Shown piece by piece: positions 15,354 through 23,236 of a stretch of DNA of 38,533 bases. Source of the DNA: Candidatus Yanofskyibacteriota bacterium (lineage in GTDB: Bacteria; Patescibacteriota; Minisyncoccia; 2-02-FULL-40-12; IGHO2-12-FULL-4); contig JACOZX010000017.1 of the NCBI GenBank assembly GCA_016181105.1, positions 1 to 38,533 on the forward strand, given 5' to 3'. The notes under the pieces are model-generated. The model did no database searches. It saw only the letters and a list, made by a program, of their open reading frames with translations, and was not told the DNA's origin. The position numbers and the translations under genes were made by a program. Positions within the stretch are counted from its first letter, which is position 1, and every line of letters begins with the position of its first letter.

Positions 15354-15949
15354 TTTTTGTTCTTACCTAAAATCCGCAGGGATTCCTTAATTTTATCTTC
15401 TGAACTCTTGGCGTTAGCCGAGACCTCTTTTAATGTTTCTCTCGCTTGATAAGTTGAATAACCAAGAGCAACCAAAGCATCAATCGCTTCGCCTTCAGAA
15501 GCAAAATCTCGGTCTTGGCCCACACCAAGACCTTTTTCCAATAATTTGTTTTTCAGCTCCAAAATTATGCGCTGGCTGGTTTTGGACCCGACGCCGGACA
15601 ACTTTCTTAAATAGTTATCATCGCCTTTGATAATTGCTAACTGCAGTGTCTGCAAATCAACAGACGAAAGTAATCCCTGCGCCGACTTTGGCCCGACGCC
15701 GGAAACAGTCAAAAGCAACTGAAAAAAAGCTAATTCCTCCGGCTTTTCAAAGCCGTAGAAATCAAAAATCCCTTCCCGGGAATTGAAATTTGTATAAATA
15801 AAAAGCTTGACTTGTGAGCCTACTTTTGATAAAATACCATGAACTCTTTCCGGCAATATGACCCTATAGCCTATCCCGCCTGTATTTACTATGACCGATC
15901 GGTCGGAAACCGCTTCAATTGTGCCGCTGATGAACGAGATCATCCTCAT
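15350..15949 (-). CDS. ruvA: Holliday junction branch migration protein RuvA
   Basis: 199 aa, normal length. N-terminal OB fold (MISFISGTIEAVSDRSVIVNTGGIGYRVILP), two helix-hairpin-helix motifs LLTVSGVGPKSAQGLL (about 79-94) and LRKLSGVGSKTSQRIILELK (about 115-134), and a C-terminal domain (EAIDALVALGYSTYQARETLKEV) that contacts RuvB. RuvA binds Holliday junctions as a tetramer and loads RuvB. ruvB and ruvC are not adjacent. First gene of a transcript with femAB-like and murE-like. It diverges from uvrB, and a 206-bp palindromic element fills the space between them. Confidence 0.96.
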   Translation of the reverse strand: MRMISFISGTIEAVSDRSVIVNTGGIGYRVILPERVHGILSKVGSQVKLFIYTNFNSREGIFDFYGFEKPEELAFFQLLLTVSGVGPKSAQGLLSSVDLQTLQLAIIKGDDNYLRKLSGVGSKTSQRIILELKNKLLEKGLGVGQDRDFASEGEAIDALVALGYSTYQARETLKEVSANAKSSEDKIKESLRILGKNKK

Positions 15950-15988
15950 ATTGTTTCATAAAATAATACTTTTTTAAAGTAAGGCGGT

Positions 15989-16194
15989 AGTTAGTCTGGC
16001 AAACATTGCTTTTTCCGGACGCTCGCTTTTTTCCGGCGAAAAAGATTGCTCTTTGTAAGCTGTGGATTCGGAAAGAAGACTTTCCGACCAGCTCGCCGCT
16101 TTTTCATCTTATTCTGCTGAATGGGCTGAAAAAGCGGCTCGCGAGCAATCCACAGCTTACAGAGCCTCCAAAAGCAATGTTTGCCAGACTAACT
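15989..16194 (-). repeat. Long nested palindromic element, copy A
   Basis: Terminal inverted arms AGTTAGTCTGGCAAACATTGC (right end is its complement, 16183-16194 and inward) enclose further paired arms, e.g. GTAAGCT (16055-16061) with AGCTTAC (16154-16160), and a CGGAAAG/CTTTCCG side hairpin. It is oriented opposite to copy B. Outside the arms, AAAGTAA is also mirrored, interrupted on the left by GGCGGT. It occupies nearly the whole ruvA-uvrB divergent intergenic region. No transposase gene is present. Confidence 0.9.
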
Positions 16195-16205
16195 TTACTT
16201 TTACC

Positions 16206-18200
16206 TTGTTTAAACTCACATCAAAATTTAAACCAACCGGTGATCAACCTCAAGCGATTGAGAAGCTTGTAGCTGGCTTAAAATCCGGCTTAAAACATCA
16301 AACGCTTTTAGGCGTAACCGGCTCCGGTAAAACTTTCAGTATAGCCAACGTCATCACCGAAATTAAAAAACCGACTTTGGTTATTTCTCCAAACAAAACT
16401 TTGGCCGCCCAGCTTTATCAAGAGTTTAAAGAATTCTTTCCCCAAAACTCTGTCCACTATTTCGTTAGTTATTATGACTACTACCAGCCGGAGGCCTACA
16501 TACCCCACACCAACACTTACATAGAAAAAGATGCCCGCATCAACGAAGAAATTGACAAACTCCGCCACGCCGCAACTCAAGCCTTATTGACCAGAGATGA
16601 TGTGATTATAGTCGCTTCAGTATCCTGTATCTATAACCTCGGTTCGCCGGAAGAATACAAAAAAATGAGTTTGGAAATTTACGAAGGCCAAAAAATGACC
16701 GGCGCAGAACTGCACAAAAATTTAATCCGACTGCAATACGCCCAAGATATAGAACTTAAAAGAGGCAAATTTAGAAAAACCAGCGAAGAATTTGAGCTGA
16801 TACCGGCAACCGGCGACCGGTTAATAAAAGTTAAAATTTTAAATAATAAAATAAAAAAAATCAGCGTAGCCGAAAATATTGATTTAGAGGCTTTGGATTT
16901 TGGCGATTTGAAATATCACAGGATAATTGAAACAAAAATTTTCCCGGCAAAATACTGGATTGCTCCGCAAAACAAACTTTCTATAGCTTTAAGCAACATT
17001 AAGGCCGAATTGGACAAACACATTAAGAAATTAAAAAAAGACGGCCGAAGCGAAGAAGCTTGGCGGCTGAAAGAGCGCACTGAACTGGACTTGGAAATGA
17101 TTAAGCAAACCGGCTACTGCCACGGCATTGAAAACTACTCTTGCCACCTTGATTTTAGAAGTCCCGGAGATCCGCCCTACACAATGCTGGATTTTTTCAA
17201 AACAAAAAAAGATTTTTTGACCATAATTGACGAGTCGCACATTACCATTCCCCAGATTAGAGGCATGTTTCACGGTGACCATTCAAGAAAATCAACGCTT
17301 ATAGAACACGGCTTCAGATTGCCTTCAGCAATTGATAACCGGCCTTTAAAATTTGAGGAGTTCTCTGAAAGAGTAAATCAGGTAATTTATGTTTCCGCGA
17401 CCCCAAAGACTTTTGAGTTGAAAAAATCGGGTAGGAAAGGTCTGGCCGAACAGTTAGTCAGGCCTACAGGACTTCTTGACCCGACCATTGAGGTATTGCC
17501 GACCGAAGGCCAAATCCCCCACCTCATTTCAGAGATAAAAAAGAGGATAGCCAAAAAACAAAGAGTCTTAGTAACCACTCTGACCAAAAGAATGGCTGAA
17601 GACCTTTCAGAACACTTGGCCAATGAGAAAATCAAAGTTAACTACATACACTCTGAAATTAAAACTTTAAAACGATTAGAGATTATACATGACTTGCGCT
17701 TAGGCAACTATGACGTCATCGTCGGGGTTAATTTGTTAAGAGAAGGCTTAGACCTGCCGGAGGTTTCTTTAATAGCAATTTTAGATGCTGACAAAGAAGG
17801 CTTCTTGCGCAACACAACTACTTTAATCCAAACTATGGGTCGCGCGGCCAGAAACGTTGACGGCCACATTGTGATGTATGCCAACAAAAAAACTAAATCT
17901 ATGGAAGCGGCAACTAAAGAAACTCTGCGCCGCCGAAAAGCGCAGGAAAGATATAATCTGAAAAATAAAATCACACCCACGACAGTTTATAAAGAAATTA
18001 AAAAAAGCGACCTGCCGGCTTCAGCAACACCCAAAGTGATTTACGCCGGCTACGACTTTTCAAAAACATCTGAAGAACTTTCTGTTAAGAAAAAACTGGA
18101 AGAATTGCAAAAAGAAACAAGTAAAGCTATTAAAAAACTGGACTTTGAAAGAGCAATGGTGATTAGGGAGCAGATAAAAGAGCTGAGGAAACTGGTTTAA
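16206..18200 (+). CDS. uvrB: Excinuclease ABC subunit B (UvrB)
   Basis: 664 aa from the TTG at 16206, standard UvrB length. The N-terminus FKLTSKFKPTGDQPQAIEKL is canonical. Also seen are Walker A GVTGSGKT, the beta-hairpin YYDYYQPEAYIPHTNTYIEKD region, DESH Walker B, VSATP, the RecA-like second domain with GRAARN, and a C-terminal UVR motif (KKLEELQKE...MVIREQIKEL). UvrB verifies DNA damage in nucleotide excision repair. A GTG at 16062 would add 48 residues, but those are translated from palindromic repeat A and have no UvrB counterpart, so the TTG directly before FKL is preferred. No clear Shine-Dalgarno precedes it. uvrA and uvrC are not in the window. Confidence 0.97.
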   Translation: MFKLTSKFKPTGDQPQAIEKLVAGLKSGLKHQTLLGVTGSGKTFSIANVITEIKKPTLVISPNKTLAAQLYQEFKEFFPQNSVHYFVSYYDYYQPEAYIPHTNTYIEKDARINEEIDKLRHAATQALLTRDDVIIVASVSCIYNLGSPEEYKKMSLEIYEGQKMTGAELHKNLIRLQYAQDIELKRGKFRKTSEEFELIPATGDRLIKVKILNNKIKKISVAENIDLEALDFGDLKYHRIIETKIFPAKYWIAPQNKLSIALSNIKAELDKHIKKLKKDGRSEEAWRLKERTELDLEMIKQTGYCHGIENYSCHLDFRSPGDPPYTMLDFFKTKKDFLTIIDESHITIPQIRGMFHGDHSRKSTLIEHGFRLPSAIDNRPLKFEEFSERVNQVIYVSATPKTFELKKSGRKGLAEQLVRPTGLLDPTIEVLPTEGQIPHLISEIKKRIAKKQRVLVTTLTKRMAEDLSEHLANEKIKVNYIHSEIKTLKRLEIIHDLRLGNYDVIVGVNLLREGLDLPEVSLIAILDADKEGFLRNTTTLIQTMGRAARNVDGHIVMYANKKTKSMEAATKETLRRRKAQERYNLKNKITPTTVYKEIKKSDLPASATPKVIYAGYDFSKTSEELSVKKKLEELQKETSKAIKKLDFERAMVIREQIKELRKLV

Positions 18201-18206
18201 AACTTC

Positions 18207-18363
18207 GTCATTATACCTCTTCGGGACTTCAGAATCCCCAGCGAGGATTCTTCATCAGAAAAAGTTGCTCGTCTTGTCAAGAACCCTTCGCTTTAAGAAA
18301 AGCTCCGGGTCGTTGACAAACCGTGCCCCTCGCAACTTTTACTGCCCTCAGAGGCATAATGAC
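18207..18363. repeat. Second palindromic element (157 bp), unrelated to copies A-D
   Basis: Outer arms GTCATTATACCTCT (18207-18220) and its near-complement ending in ATAATGAC at 18363 pair. Inner arms AAAAGTTGC and GCAACTTTT pair, as do TTGTCAA and TTGACAA. A side hairpin AGAATCC-N7-GGATTCT sits only on the left arm. It fills the space between uvrB and truB. A naive truB start (GTG at 18323) and an ATG at 18359 both lie inside it. Confidence 0.85.
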
Positions 18364-18379
18364 TACGTTTTTTGTGCCA

Positions 18380-19039
18380 ATGAAAAAGTTAAAGCACGGT
18401 ATCTACAATATCTTCAAACCACCGGGTCCCACTTCTCATGATATTGTTAATCTAGTCAGAAAAATATCTGGGGAAAAGAGAGTAGGCCATGCCGGCACGC
18501 TTGATCCTTTTGCCGAAGGAGTTTTAATTGTGGCTGTCGGGCGTGAATATACTAAAAAAATGGGACAGCTCTTGAAGCAAAACAAGACTTATCGCGCCGC
18601 TATTCGCCTTGGCGCTTCTTCTGATACTCATGATTTAACCGGAAGAATAGTCTTGTCTGAAAACTATGTTAAGCCCGCCAAAAAAGACATCTTTTCCGCT
18701 TTGAAAAAGTTTACAGGAGAAATTATACAAACTCCTCCCTCGTTTTCAGCCGTCAAAGTTAAAGGCAAAAAAGCTTATGAGCTCGCCCGAAAAGGAGCTA
18801 CACCCAAACTCAAGCCGAGAAAAGTAAAAATTTATTACATCAAAATTTTAAAATATAAATGGCCGTTTCTGGAAATAGAAACTAAAGTCTCTTCCGGCAC
18901 ATATATCCGCGCAATTGCCCGCGATTTAGGCGAAGTCTTAAAAACCGGCGGGTATCTGGAAAAACTAATCCGAACCAAAGTTGGCAGATATAACATTGGA
19001 AAATCAGTAAAGTTGGACAGGTTGATAAAAAACATATAG
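18380..19039 (+). CDS. truB: tRNA pseudouridine-55 synthase TruB
   Basis: 219 aa from the ATG at 18380. The catalytic motif VGHAGTLDPFAEGVL contains the nucleophilic Asp in GTLDP. KTYRAAIRLGASSDTHDLTGRI, QTPPSFSAVKVKGKKAYELAR and SSGTYIRAIARDLGE are further TruB blocks. It makes pseudouridine 55 in the T-loop of tRNAs. The C-terminal PUA-like extension is essentially absent, giving a compact form. Upstream in-frame starts (18323, 18359) fall in a palindromic repeat and the extra residues do not look like TruB. It follows uvrB on the same strand. Confidence 0.95.
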   Translation: MKKLKHGIYNIFKPPGPTSHDIVNLVRKISGEKRVGHAGTLDPFAEGVLIVAVGREYTKKMGQLLKQNKTYRAAIRLGASSDTHDLTGRIVLSENYVKPAKKDIFSALKKFTGEIIQTPPSFSAVKVKGKKAYELARKGATPKLKPRKVKIYYIKILKYKWPFLEIETKVSSGTYIRAIARDLGEVLKTGGYLEKLIRTKVGRYNIGKSVKLDRLIKNI

Positions 19040-19077
19040 ACTGCAACTAATAAAGTTCTTTGAATTAGAGGATGATA

Positions 19078-19656
19078 ATGCCTAATCAAGCAAACATTTT
19101 AGCGCATATTACACGAAAAACTCCGCTAGGTATTCTGGACATAGAAGTACTTGGTAGTGACAGACTCCTAGGCCGTCACTTCTGTAACTCTGATCCGTAT
19201 TCGTCGTATTCCGAAATGTCGTTTTCAACACCTTACCAAAACATTTCCGTCTTTTTCTGTAAGAGATGCGGTTTTAGATTTGAAATAAGAAACTTGCCAC
19301 AAAAAGATTTTGATAAATTTTACGACAACGTAAAGATATTAATCAACAGACAAATTGATAATCTTATTGAAGAAAACGTCCAGCCGGGATCTGATTCTAT
19401 GGCAGGAGTTCACTTTAGAGATGGTCACGTAACCCTGGAACCCGGGGGCCCAAAAGGCTTTAGAGCCTGGCACTGCAGAACCGCTCAAGGGAAAAAGCAA
19501 ATAATGAGAACCAGACCCACGGGCCAGACCAACTGGATAAAGCTGTATTGTCCGGAATGTAACTACAATATTGAGTTTGAGCACACTCCAGGCACTACCT
19601 TTGAGGAACTGATTAATAACCTGAACAGAGTTGCCTCATCCCGTTGGCATGATTAA
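19078..19656 (+). CDS. Double zinc-ribbon protein of unknown function
   Basis: 192 aa, not recognised. Two similar units each hold a CxxC zinc knuckle: FFCKRCGFRFEI (about 62-73) and LYCPECNYNIEFE (about 158-170). Each is followed by an acidic FDKFYDNVKILIN or FEELINNLNRV helix, suggesting an internal duplication. Each unit also has an upstream HFC or WHC dipeptide that could supply another ligand. AGAGG at 19066-19070 is 7 nt from the ATG at 19078 but only 1 nt from the ATG at 19072, so 19078 is the better start. A terminator follows. Confidence 0.7.
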   Translation: MPNQANILAHITRKTPLGILDIEVLGSDRLLGRHFCNSDPYSSYSEMSFSTPYQNISVFFCKRCGFRFEIRNLPQKDFDKFYDNVKILINRQIDNLIEENVQPGSDSMAGVHFRDGHVTLEPGGPKGFRAWHCRTAQGKKQIMRTRPTGQTNWIKLYCPECNYNIEFEHTPGTTFEELINNLNRVASSRWHD

Positions 19657-19683
19657 AACCGCCGGCACAAAAGCCGGTTTTTT
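19655..19683 (+). terminator. Rho-independent terminator
   Basis: CCGGC (19662-19666) pairs with GCCGG (19673-19677), flanked by an A-run and followed by TTTTTT. It ends the uvrB-truB-zinc-ribbon transcript. Confidence 0.85.
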
Positions 19684-19743
19684 AATACTTGAAAAAAAGA
19701 GTTATATGTTGTAAGTTGTATGTTACAAGAAAAACAACAAAAT

Positions 19744-20016
19744 ATGCCCATAACCGAATCGGCCAAAAAAGCCTTAAGACAATCTAAAAAACGTCATCTG
19801 GAAAACCTAAAATTTAAAAGGGGTTTTAAATCTGCTATAAAAGACTTTCGCAAAGAAGTCTCTGCCGGCAACTTGGAAAAAGCAAAAACTTTCCTGCCCG
19901 TGGTATATCAAGCCGTAGACAAAGCTTCTAAAAAGGGCGTCATCAAAAAAAATACCGCCAGCCGATACAAATCAAGACTTGCTCAATCTCTGAACAAAAA
20001 ACAAAACAAGGCCTAG
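19744..20016 (+). CDS. rpsT: Small-subunit ribosomal protein bS20
   Basis: 90 aa, basic and helical, from the ATG at 19744: MPITESAKKALRQSKKRHLENLKFKR, with the family pattern SAKK-x-RQ-x2-KR and the conserved C-terminal KGVIKKNTASRYKSRLAQ. It binds 16S rRNA in the 30S body. An ATG at 19720 would add 8 residues that do not match the family. It lies between two terminators, so it is transcribed on its own from a promoter in 19684-19743 that I cannot assign with confidence. Confidence 0.93.
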   Translation: MPITESAKKALRQSKKRHLENLKFKRGFKSAIKDFRKEVSAGNLEKAKTFLPVVYQAVDKASKKGVIKKNTASRYKSRLAQSLNKKQNKA

Positions 20017-20027
20017 AGCCTTGTTTT
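20003..20027. terminator. Bidirectional terminator between rpsT and ftsW
   Basis: A perfect 10-bp stem AAAACAAGGC / GCCTTGTTTT with a 5-nt loop. The T- and A-runs flanking it serve both convergent genes. The rpsT stop codon lies in the loop and the ftsW stop at its right edge. Confidence 0.9.
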
Positions 20028-21111
20028 AAGTCGCCTTAGCGATATTCACAGCAATACCAAGACCGGCTAAAAGAGCGGCAATGGAAGTCCCGCCATAACT
20101 GACAAAAGGCAAAGGAATGCCTGTTAAAGGCAGAAGACCGGTAATCGCCCCGATATTAATGAGCGACTGACTGCCTATCCAAACCATCATTCCTAAAATA
20201 AAAAGCTGGCCAAAACGGTCCGAGGTATTGTTGGCAACTTTGACCAACTGGAAAGAAAGCAAAAAGATTAGAAAGATAAAAGAAACCGCTCCTATTAAAC
20301 CCAGCTCTTCGGCAACAACGGCAAAGATAGAATCCCCCACCGGTTCAGGCAAAAAATTTATTTTTTGCTGACTCTGGCCAAAACCGACACCCCAAATACC
20401 TCCGCGGCCTATGGCTATCAGAGCTTGATTAATGTGATAAGAAATACCTTGCGGATCAGAAGTCGGATTAAAAAATGCTAAAAATCGGTTGAACCTGTAA
20501 GGCGCAAGCTGAACTAAAGCGAAAAAGATAACGGCCAAAACTAAGATTAAAATCCCAAAATGAGAAACCTTAGCGCCGGCAAAAAAATATAAAGACAAGG
20601 CAATTAAAGCAATTATACCCAAAGTCCCAACGTCCGGCTGTAAGGCCAAGAGAAGACCGACAAAACCCAGAACTACAAAAAACGGCACGATTGAGTAAGA
20701 CCAGTTCCGGATATTTTCGTTTCTGCCGCTGAACCAAGCCGCAAAATAAACAATAAGGCTGAATTTCAAAATTTCCGAAGGCTGAAAACTCAAAAACCCC
20801 AAACTAATCCAACGAGTGGCGCCCTTGGCGGAAAATCCAAAACGCGGAATAAAGACAGCCAACAAAAGAGCAAGACTGAAAATTAAAAGCGGCAGAGAAA
20901 TTTTTTTCCAAAATTTATACTTAATCTTAGAAAAAACAAAAAAAAGGAAAAGACCGGGCAAGACACCATTTAAAAGCTGATGAACAAAATAATAATAGTC
21001 GGAACCAAACCTCTTTTGCCCGTCAACAATACCGGCGGAAGAGAGCGCCAACAAACCGAAAACAATCAGAACAAAAGTAATGATGATAATTTTTTTGGCA
21101 GAACCGGACAT
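20026..21111 (-). CDS. ftsW: SEDS peptidoglycan glycosyltransferase (FtsW/RodA family)
   Basis: 361 aa, about 10 membrane helices. SEDS blocks: KGATRWISLGFLSFQPSEILKF (about 96-117), ALQPDVGTLG (about 156-165), GVGFGQSQQKINFLPEPVGDSIFAVVAEELGLIG (about 241-274) with the putative catalytic Asp260 in VGDSIF, and the terminal LTGIPLPFVSYGGTS. It polymerises lipid II into glycan strands. The context (mraY directly upstream, 11 nt apart) and sequence favour FtsW over RodA. It is the last gene of the ddl-aspS-dac-mraY-ftsW cluster. Confidence 0.92.
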   Translation of the reverse strand: MSGSAKKIIIITFVLIVFGLLALSSAGIVDGQKRFGSDYYYFVHQLLNGVLPGLFLFFVFSKIKYKFWKKISLPLLIFSLALLLAVFIPRFGFSAKGATRWISLGFLSFQPSEILKFSLIVYFAAWFSGRNENIRNWSYSIVPFFVVLGFVGLLLALQPDVGTLGIIALIALSLYFFAGAKVSHFGILILVLAVIFFALVQLAPYRFNRFLAFFNPTSDPQGISYHINQALIAIGRGGIWGVGFGQSQQKINFLPEPVGDSIFAVVAEELGLIGAVSFIFLIFLLSFQLVKVANNTSDRFGQLFILGMMVWIGSQSLINIGAITGLLPLTGIPLPFVSYGGTSIAALLAGLGIAVNIAKAT

Positions 21112-21122
21112 TTAGTTTTTGG

Positions 21123-22244
21123 CTATCTAAACAAGGGCGGGACTTTGGAATCAATCAAGAATATAATTATGCCCAAAATAGCGCCGATGGCTGAAATCAT
21201 CCAAAAACGCATGGTGACTTGGGTCTCCGGCCAACCCAAAGCTTCAAAATGGTGATGAATTGGAGTAGATAAGAAAATCTTTTTTTTGCGAATCTTTTTA
21301 GAAGCCGTCTGTAAAATCACCGATAAGGATTCCAGAACAAAAACCACGCAGATAATTGGAAGGAGAAGAAATGTGTTGGTAAGCATGGCAACAACACCCA
21401 AAACAAAGCCCAGAGCCATGACACCGGTATCGCCCATAAAAAACCTTGCCGGATAAATGTTAAACCACAAAAAAGCCACTAAAGCTCCGACGATTGCGCT
21501 AATAAAAACAACCAAGTCCGTGCGGCCCTGAACAAAAGCAATAGCCCCCAAAGCAGCAAACGATAGAAGAAAAATCCCTCCGCTCAAGCCATCAAGACCA
21601 TCTGCTTCGTTTGCGGAAAAAGCGGTGGCCATAATTACAAAAATAAAAATCGGGATATACCAAAAACCTACCACGAAGTCCCCAAAAAAAGGAATATTTA
21701 TAAAATCCCAGTCTAGTTTGTGATAGAACCACCAAGCGCCTCCTGCCGCTAAAATAGAGTATAGAAAAAGTTTTCGTTTCATGCTTAATCCGCCACGCTT
21801 GACAATTCCAAAAATATCATCAGCCATTCCAACCAATCCGGCCACAATCAAAAATCCCAAAGGCAAAAGTGTCTGACCGCGGGAAAGAAAATTTAAATTT
21901 GACCAGAATCCTGCCTGACCGGCAGGCAGGCCATGCCTACCGGCAGGCAGGCCGTCAAAAATCTTTGAAAAATACCAAAAAACCAAAGTAAGAACAGCCA
22001 CGGTAAACCAAATTATAAACCCACCCATGGTTGGCGTACCTTCCTTTTTTTTGTGAAGAGCATTGAAAATCGGCGTTTCTCCCCAAAAAGTATTCTTATC
22101 ACGCTCTATTTCTTTGCCAGGGCGAAAATATTTCAGCAATATTTTGCTCCAAATTGGGGTAATCGAAATCGCCACAAAAAAAGAAATTGTGGATACCGCA
22201 AAAATCTTGACTACATTAAAAACTGTAAAAAGGTTGTTATCCAT
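21123..22244 (-). CDS. mraY: Phospho-MurNAc-pentapeptide transferase MraY
   Basis: 373 aa, ten-helix membrane enzyme making lipid I. Motifs: KKEGTPTMGG (about 66-75), GMADDIFG (139-146, catalytic Asp pair), NEADGLDGLSGG, FMGDTGVMALG, and the histidine motif TPIHHHFEALGW. Residues 98-112 (GLPAGRHGLPAGQAG) lie in the loop after the second helix and are encoded by a tandem GC-rich palindromic repeat (21910-21953). This is an in-frame insertion not expected in the family. All active-site motifs are intact, so it is probably functional. Start 22244 lies 1 nt after the DD-carboxypeptidase stop. Confidence 0.95.
   Translation of the reverse strand: MDNNLFTVFNVVKIFAVSTISFFVAISITPIWSKILLKYFRPGKEIERDKNTFWGETPIFNALHKKKEGTPTMGGFIIWFTVAVLTLVFWYFSKIFDGLPAGRHGLPAGQAGFWSNLNFLSRGQTLLPLGFLIVAGLVGMADDIFGIVKRGGLSMKRKLFLYSILAAGGAWWFYHKLDWDFINIPFFGDFVVGFWYIPIFIFVIMATAFSANEADGLDGLSGGIFLLSFAALGAIAFVQGRTDLVVFISAIVGALVAFLWFNIYPARFFMGDTGVMALGFVLGVVAMLTNTFLLLPIICVVFVLESLSVILQTASKKIRKKKIFLSTPIHHHFEALGWPETQVTMRFWMISAIGAILGIIIFLIDSKVPPLFR
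21910..21953 (-). repeat. Tandem GC-rich palindrome translated inside mraY
   Basis: Two adjacent units sharing GGCCTGCCTGCCGGT, each capable of forming a hairpin (GCCTGCC/GGTAGGC and CCTGCCTG/CAGGCAGG). The GC content is far above the flanks. Read in frame as GLPAGRHGLPAGQAG. A related unit occurs in secF (35490-35510). Confidence 0.85.
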
Positions 22245-22245
22245 A

Positions 22246-23223
22246 TTATTCCCACCTGAAAGCAGCTTTGCTCCAGTTTACCAGTTTCTGGACATCTTCA
22301 AACCTCTCTGTTGAGCCCAAAACAATGGCAATCACCGAGGTATCGCTTGAAGACAGGTCTTCTTCTAGAATAATACACCCCAAAGCGCCATCCGTGTAAC
22401 CGGTCTTAGCTCCAACCATATTCGGCAAAACGCCGAATAGTTTATTGGTGCTGACAAAGTGATGAGGCAGTTTTTTATCAATAGAAAAAAGGTCAATCGC
22501 CGGTTTTGTCAAAGACTCACTAATTTCTTTAAACCGTCTGGCGTATCTTGTCAGCTTCAAAAGGTCTTCCGCCGTGGAATAGGCCGAATCATTCAACCCC
22601 GCCGGATCAAGAAATTTAGAGTTAGTCATTCCTATTTGCAAAGCTTTTTTATTCATTAAGTCCGGAAAACTCGAACCTGTCTTTATCTCTATTGTCCTGG
22701 CAATAGCCGAAGCCGCGTCATTGGAAGATTTCACAAGCATAGCCGCCAGCATATCTTTAAAATAAAACCGTTCTTTCAAGTAAAAATCAGCTCCTTCTTT
22801 GTCAATATTCATTGACTCCTGACCAATTTCAACGACTGCTTCCGGAGAAAGGTGTTCCAACGAAACAATTGCCGTAAGAAGTTTGGTCAAAGAAGCGACG
22901 GGCAGTTGTTGTCTGGAATTTTTAGAAAAAAGAAGCTTAGCGTTTTTAACGTCATAGAGTAAAAAAGATTTGGCTTCCAACAGAGGTTCGGGCACATCCG
23001 ATTTTCTGATCGGAAAGTAGGTTGGTTCGGAAACCGGCAGAATATAGCCGGCTGTTTGAGAGTTTAAGTCTTCGCTGGCATACGAAGAATGAATTAGGGC
23101 CAAACTCAAGTTTTGAGTTCTGGTAATTTCCGCCCTATCTCTAATATCACCATAGACAATAAAAAAACTCAAAAAAACTAACCCCCCGACTAAGATTGTT
23201 AGAATGGTAACTTTTTGCCGCAT
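22246..23223 (-). CDS. D-alanyl-D-alanine carboxypeptidase (penicillin-binding protein, S11)
   Basis: 325 aa. An N-terminal membrane segment (about 5-24) serves as uncleaved anchor or signal peptide. Active-site motifs: SLTK (Ser111, Lys114), SSN (166-168) and KTG (273-275) in GAKTGYTDGALG. S11 enzymes remove the terminal D-Ala of stem peptides and set cross-linking. The C-terminal amphipathic anchor domain of PBP5 is missing, so the N-terminal helix must tether it. It lies between aspS and mraY, separated from mraY by 1 nt. Confidence 0.92.
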   Translation of the reverse strand: MRQKVTILTILVGGLVFLSFFIVYGDIRDRAEITRTQNLSLALIHSSYASEDLNSQTAGYILPVSEPTYFPIRKSDVPEPLLEAKSFLLYDVKNAKLLFSKNSRQQLPVASLTKLLTAIVSLEHLSPEAVVEIGQESMNIDKEGADFYLKERFYFKDMLAAMLVKSSNDAASAIARTIEIKTGSSFPDLMNKKALQIGMTNSKFLDPAGLNDSAYSTAEDLLKLTRYARRFKEISESLTKPAIDLFSIDKKLPHHFVSTNKLFGVLPNMVGAKTGYTDGALGCIILEEDLSSSDTSVIAIVLGSTERFEDVQKLVNWSKAAFRWE

Positions 23224-23236
23224 TATCTTGTCATAA

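Noticed and set aside
15989-16194. The nested palindromes as CRISPR arrays or plain terminators.
   Set aside because: There are no regularly spaced direct repeats or spacers, no cas genes, and the arms are far longer than terminator stems.
16006-16272. An 88-codon plus-strand frame overlapping the repeat and the uvrB start.
   Set aside because: It is out of frame with uvrB, translates the palindrome and uvrB codons, and resembles nothing.
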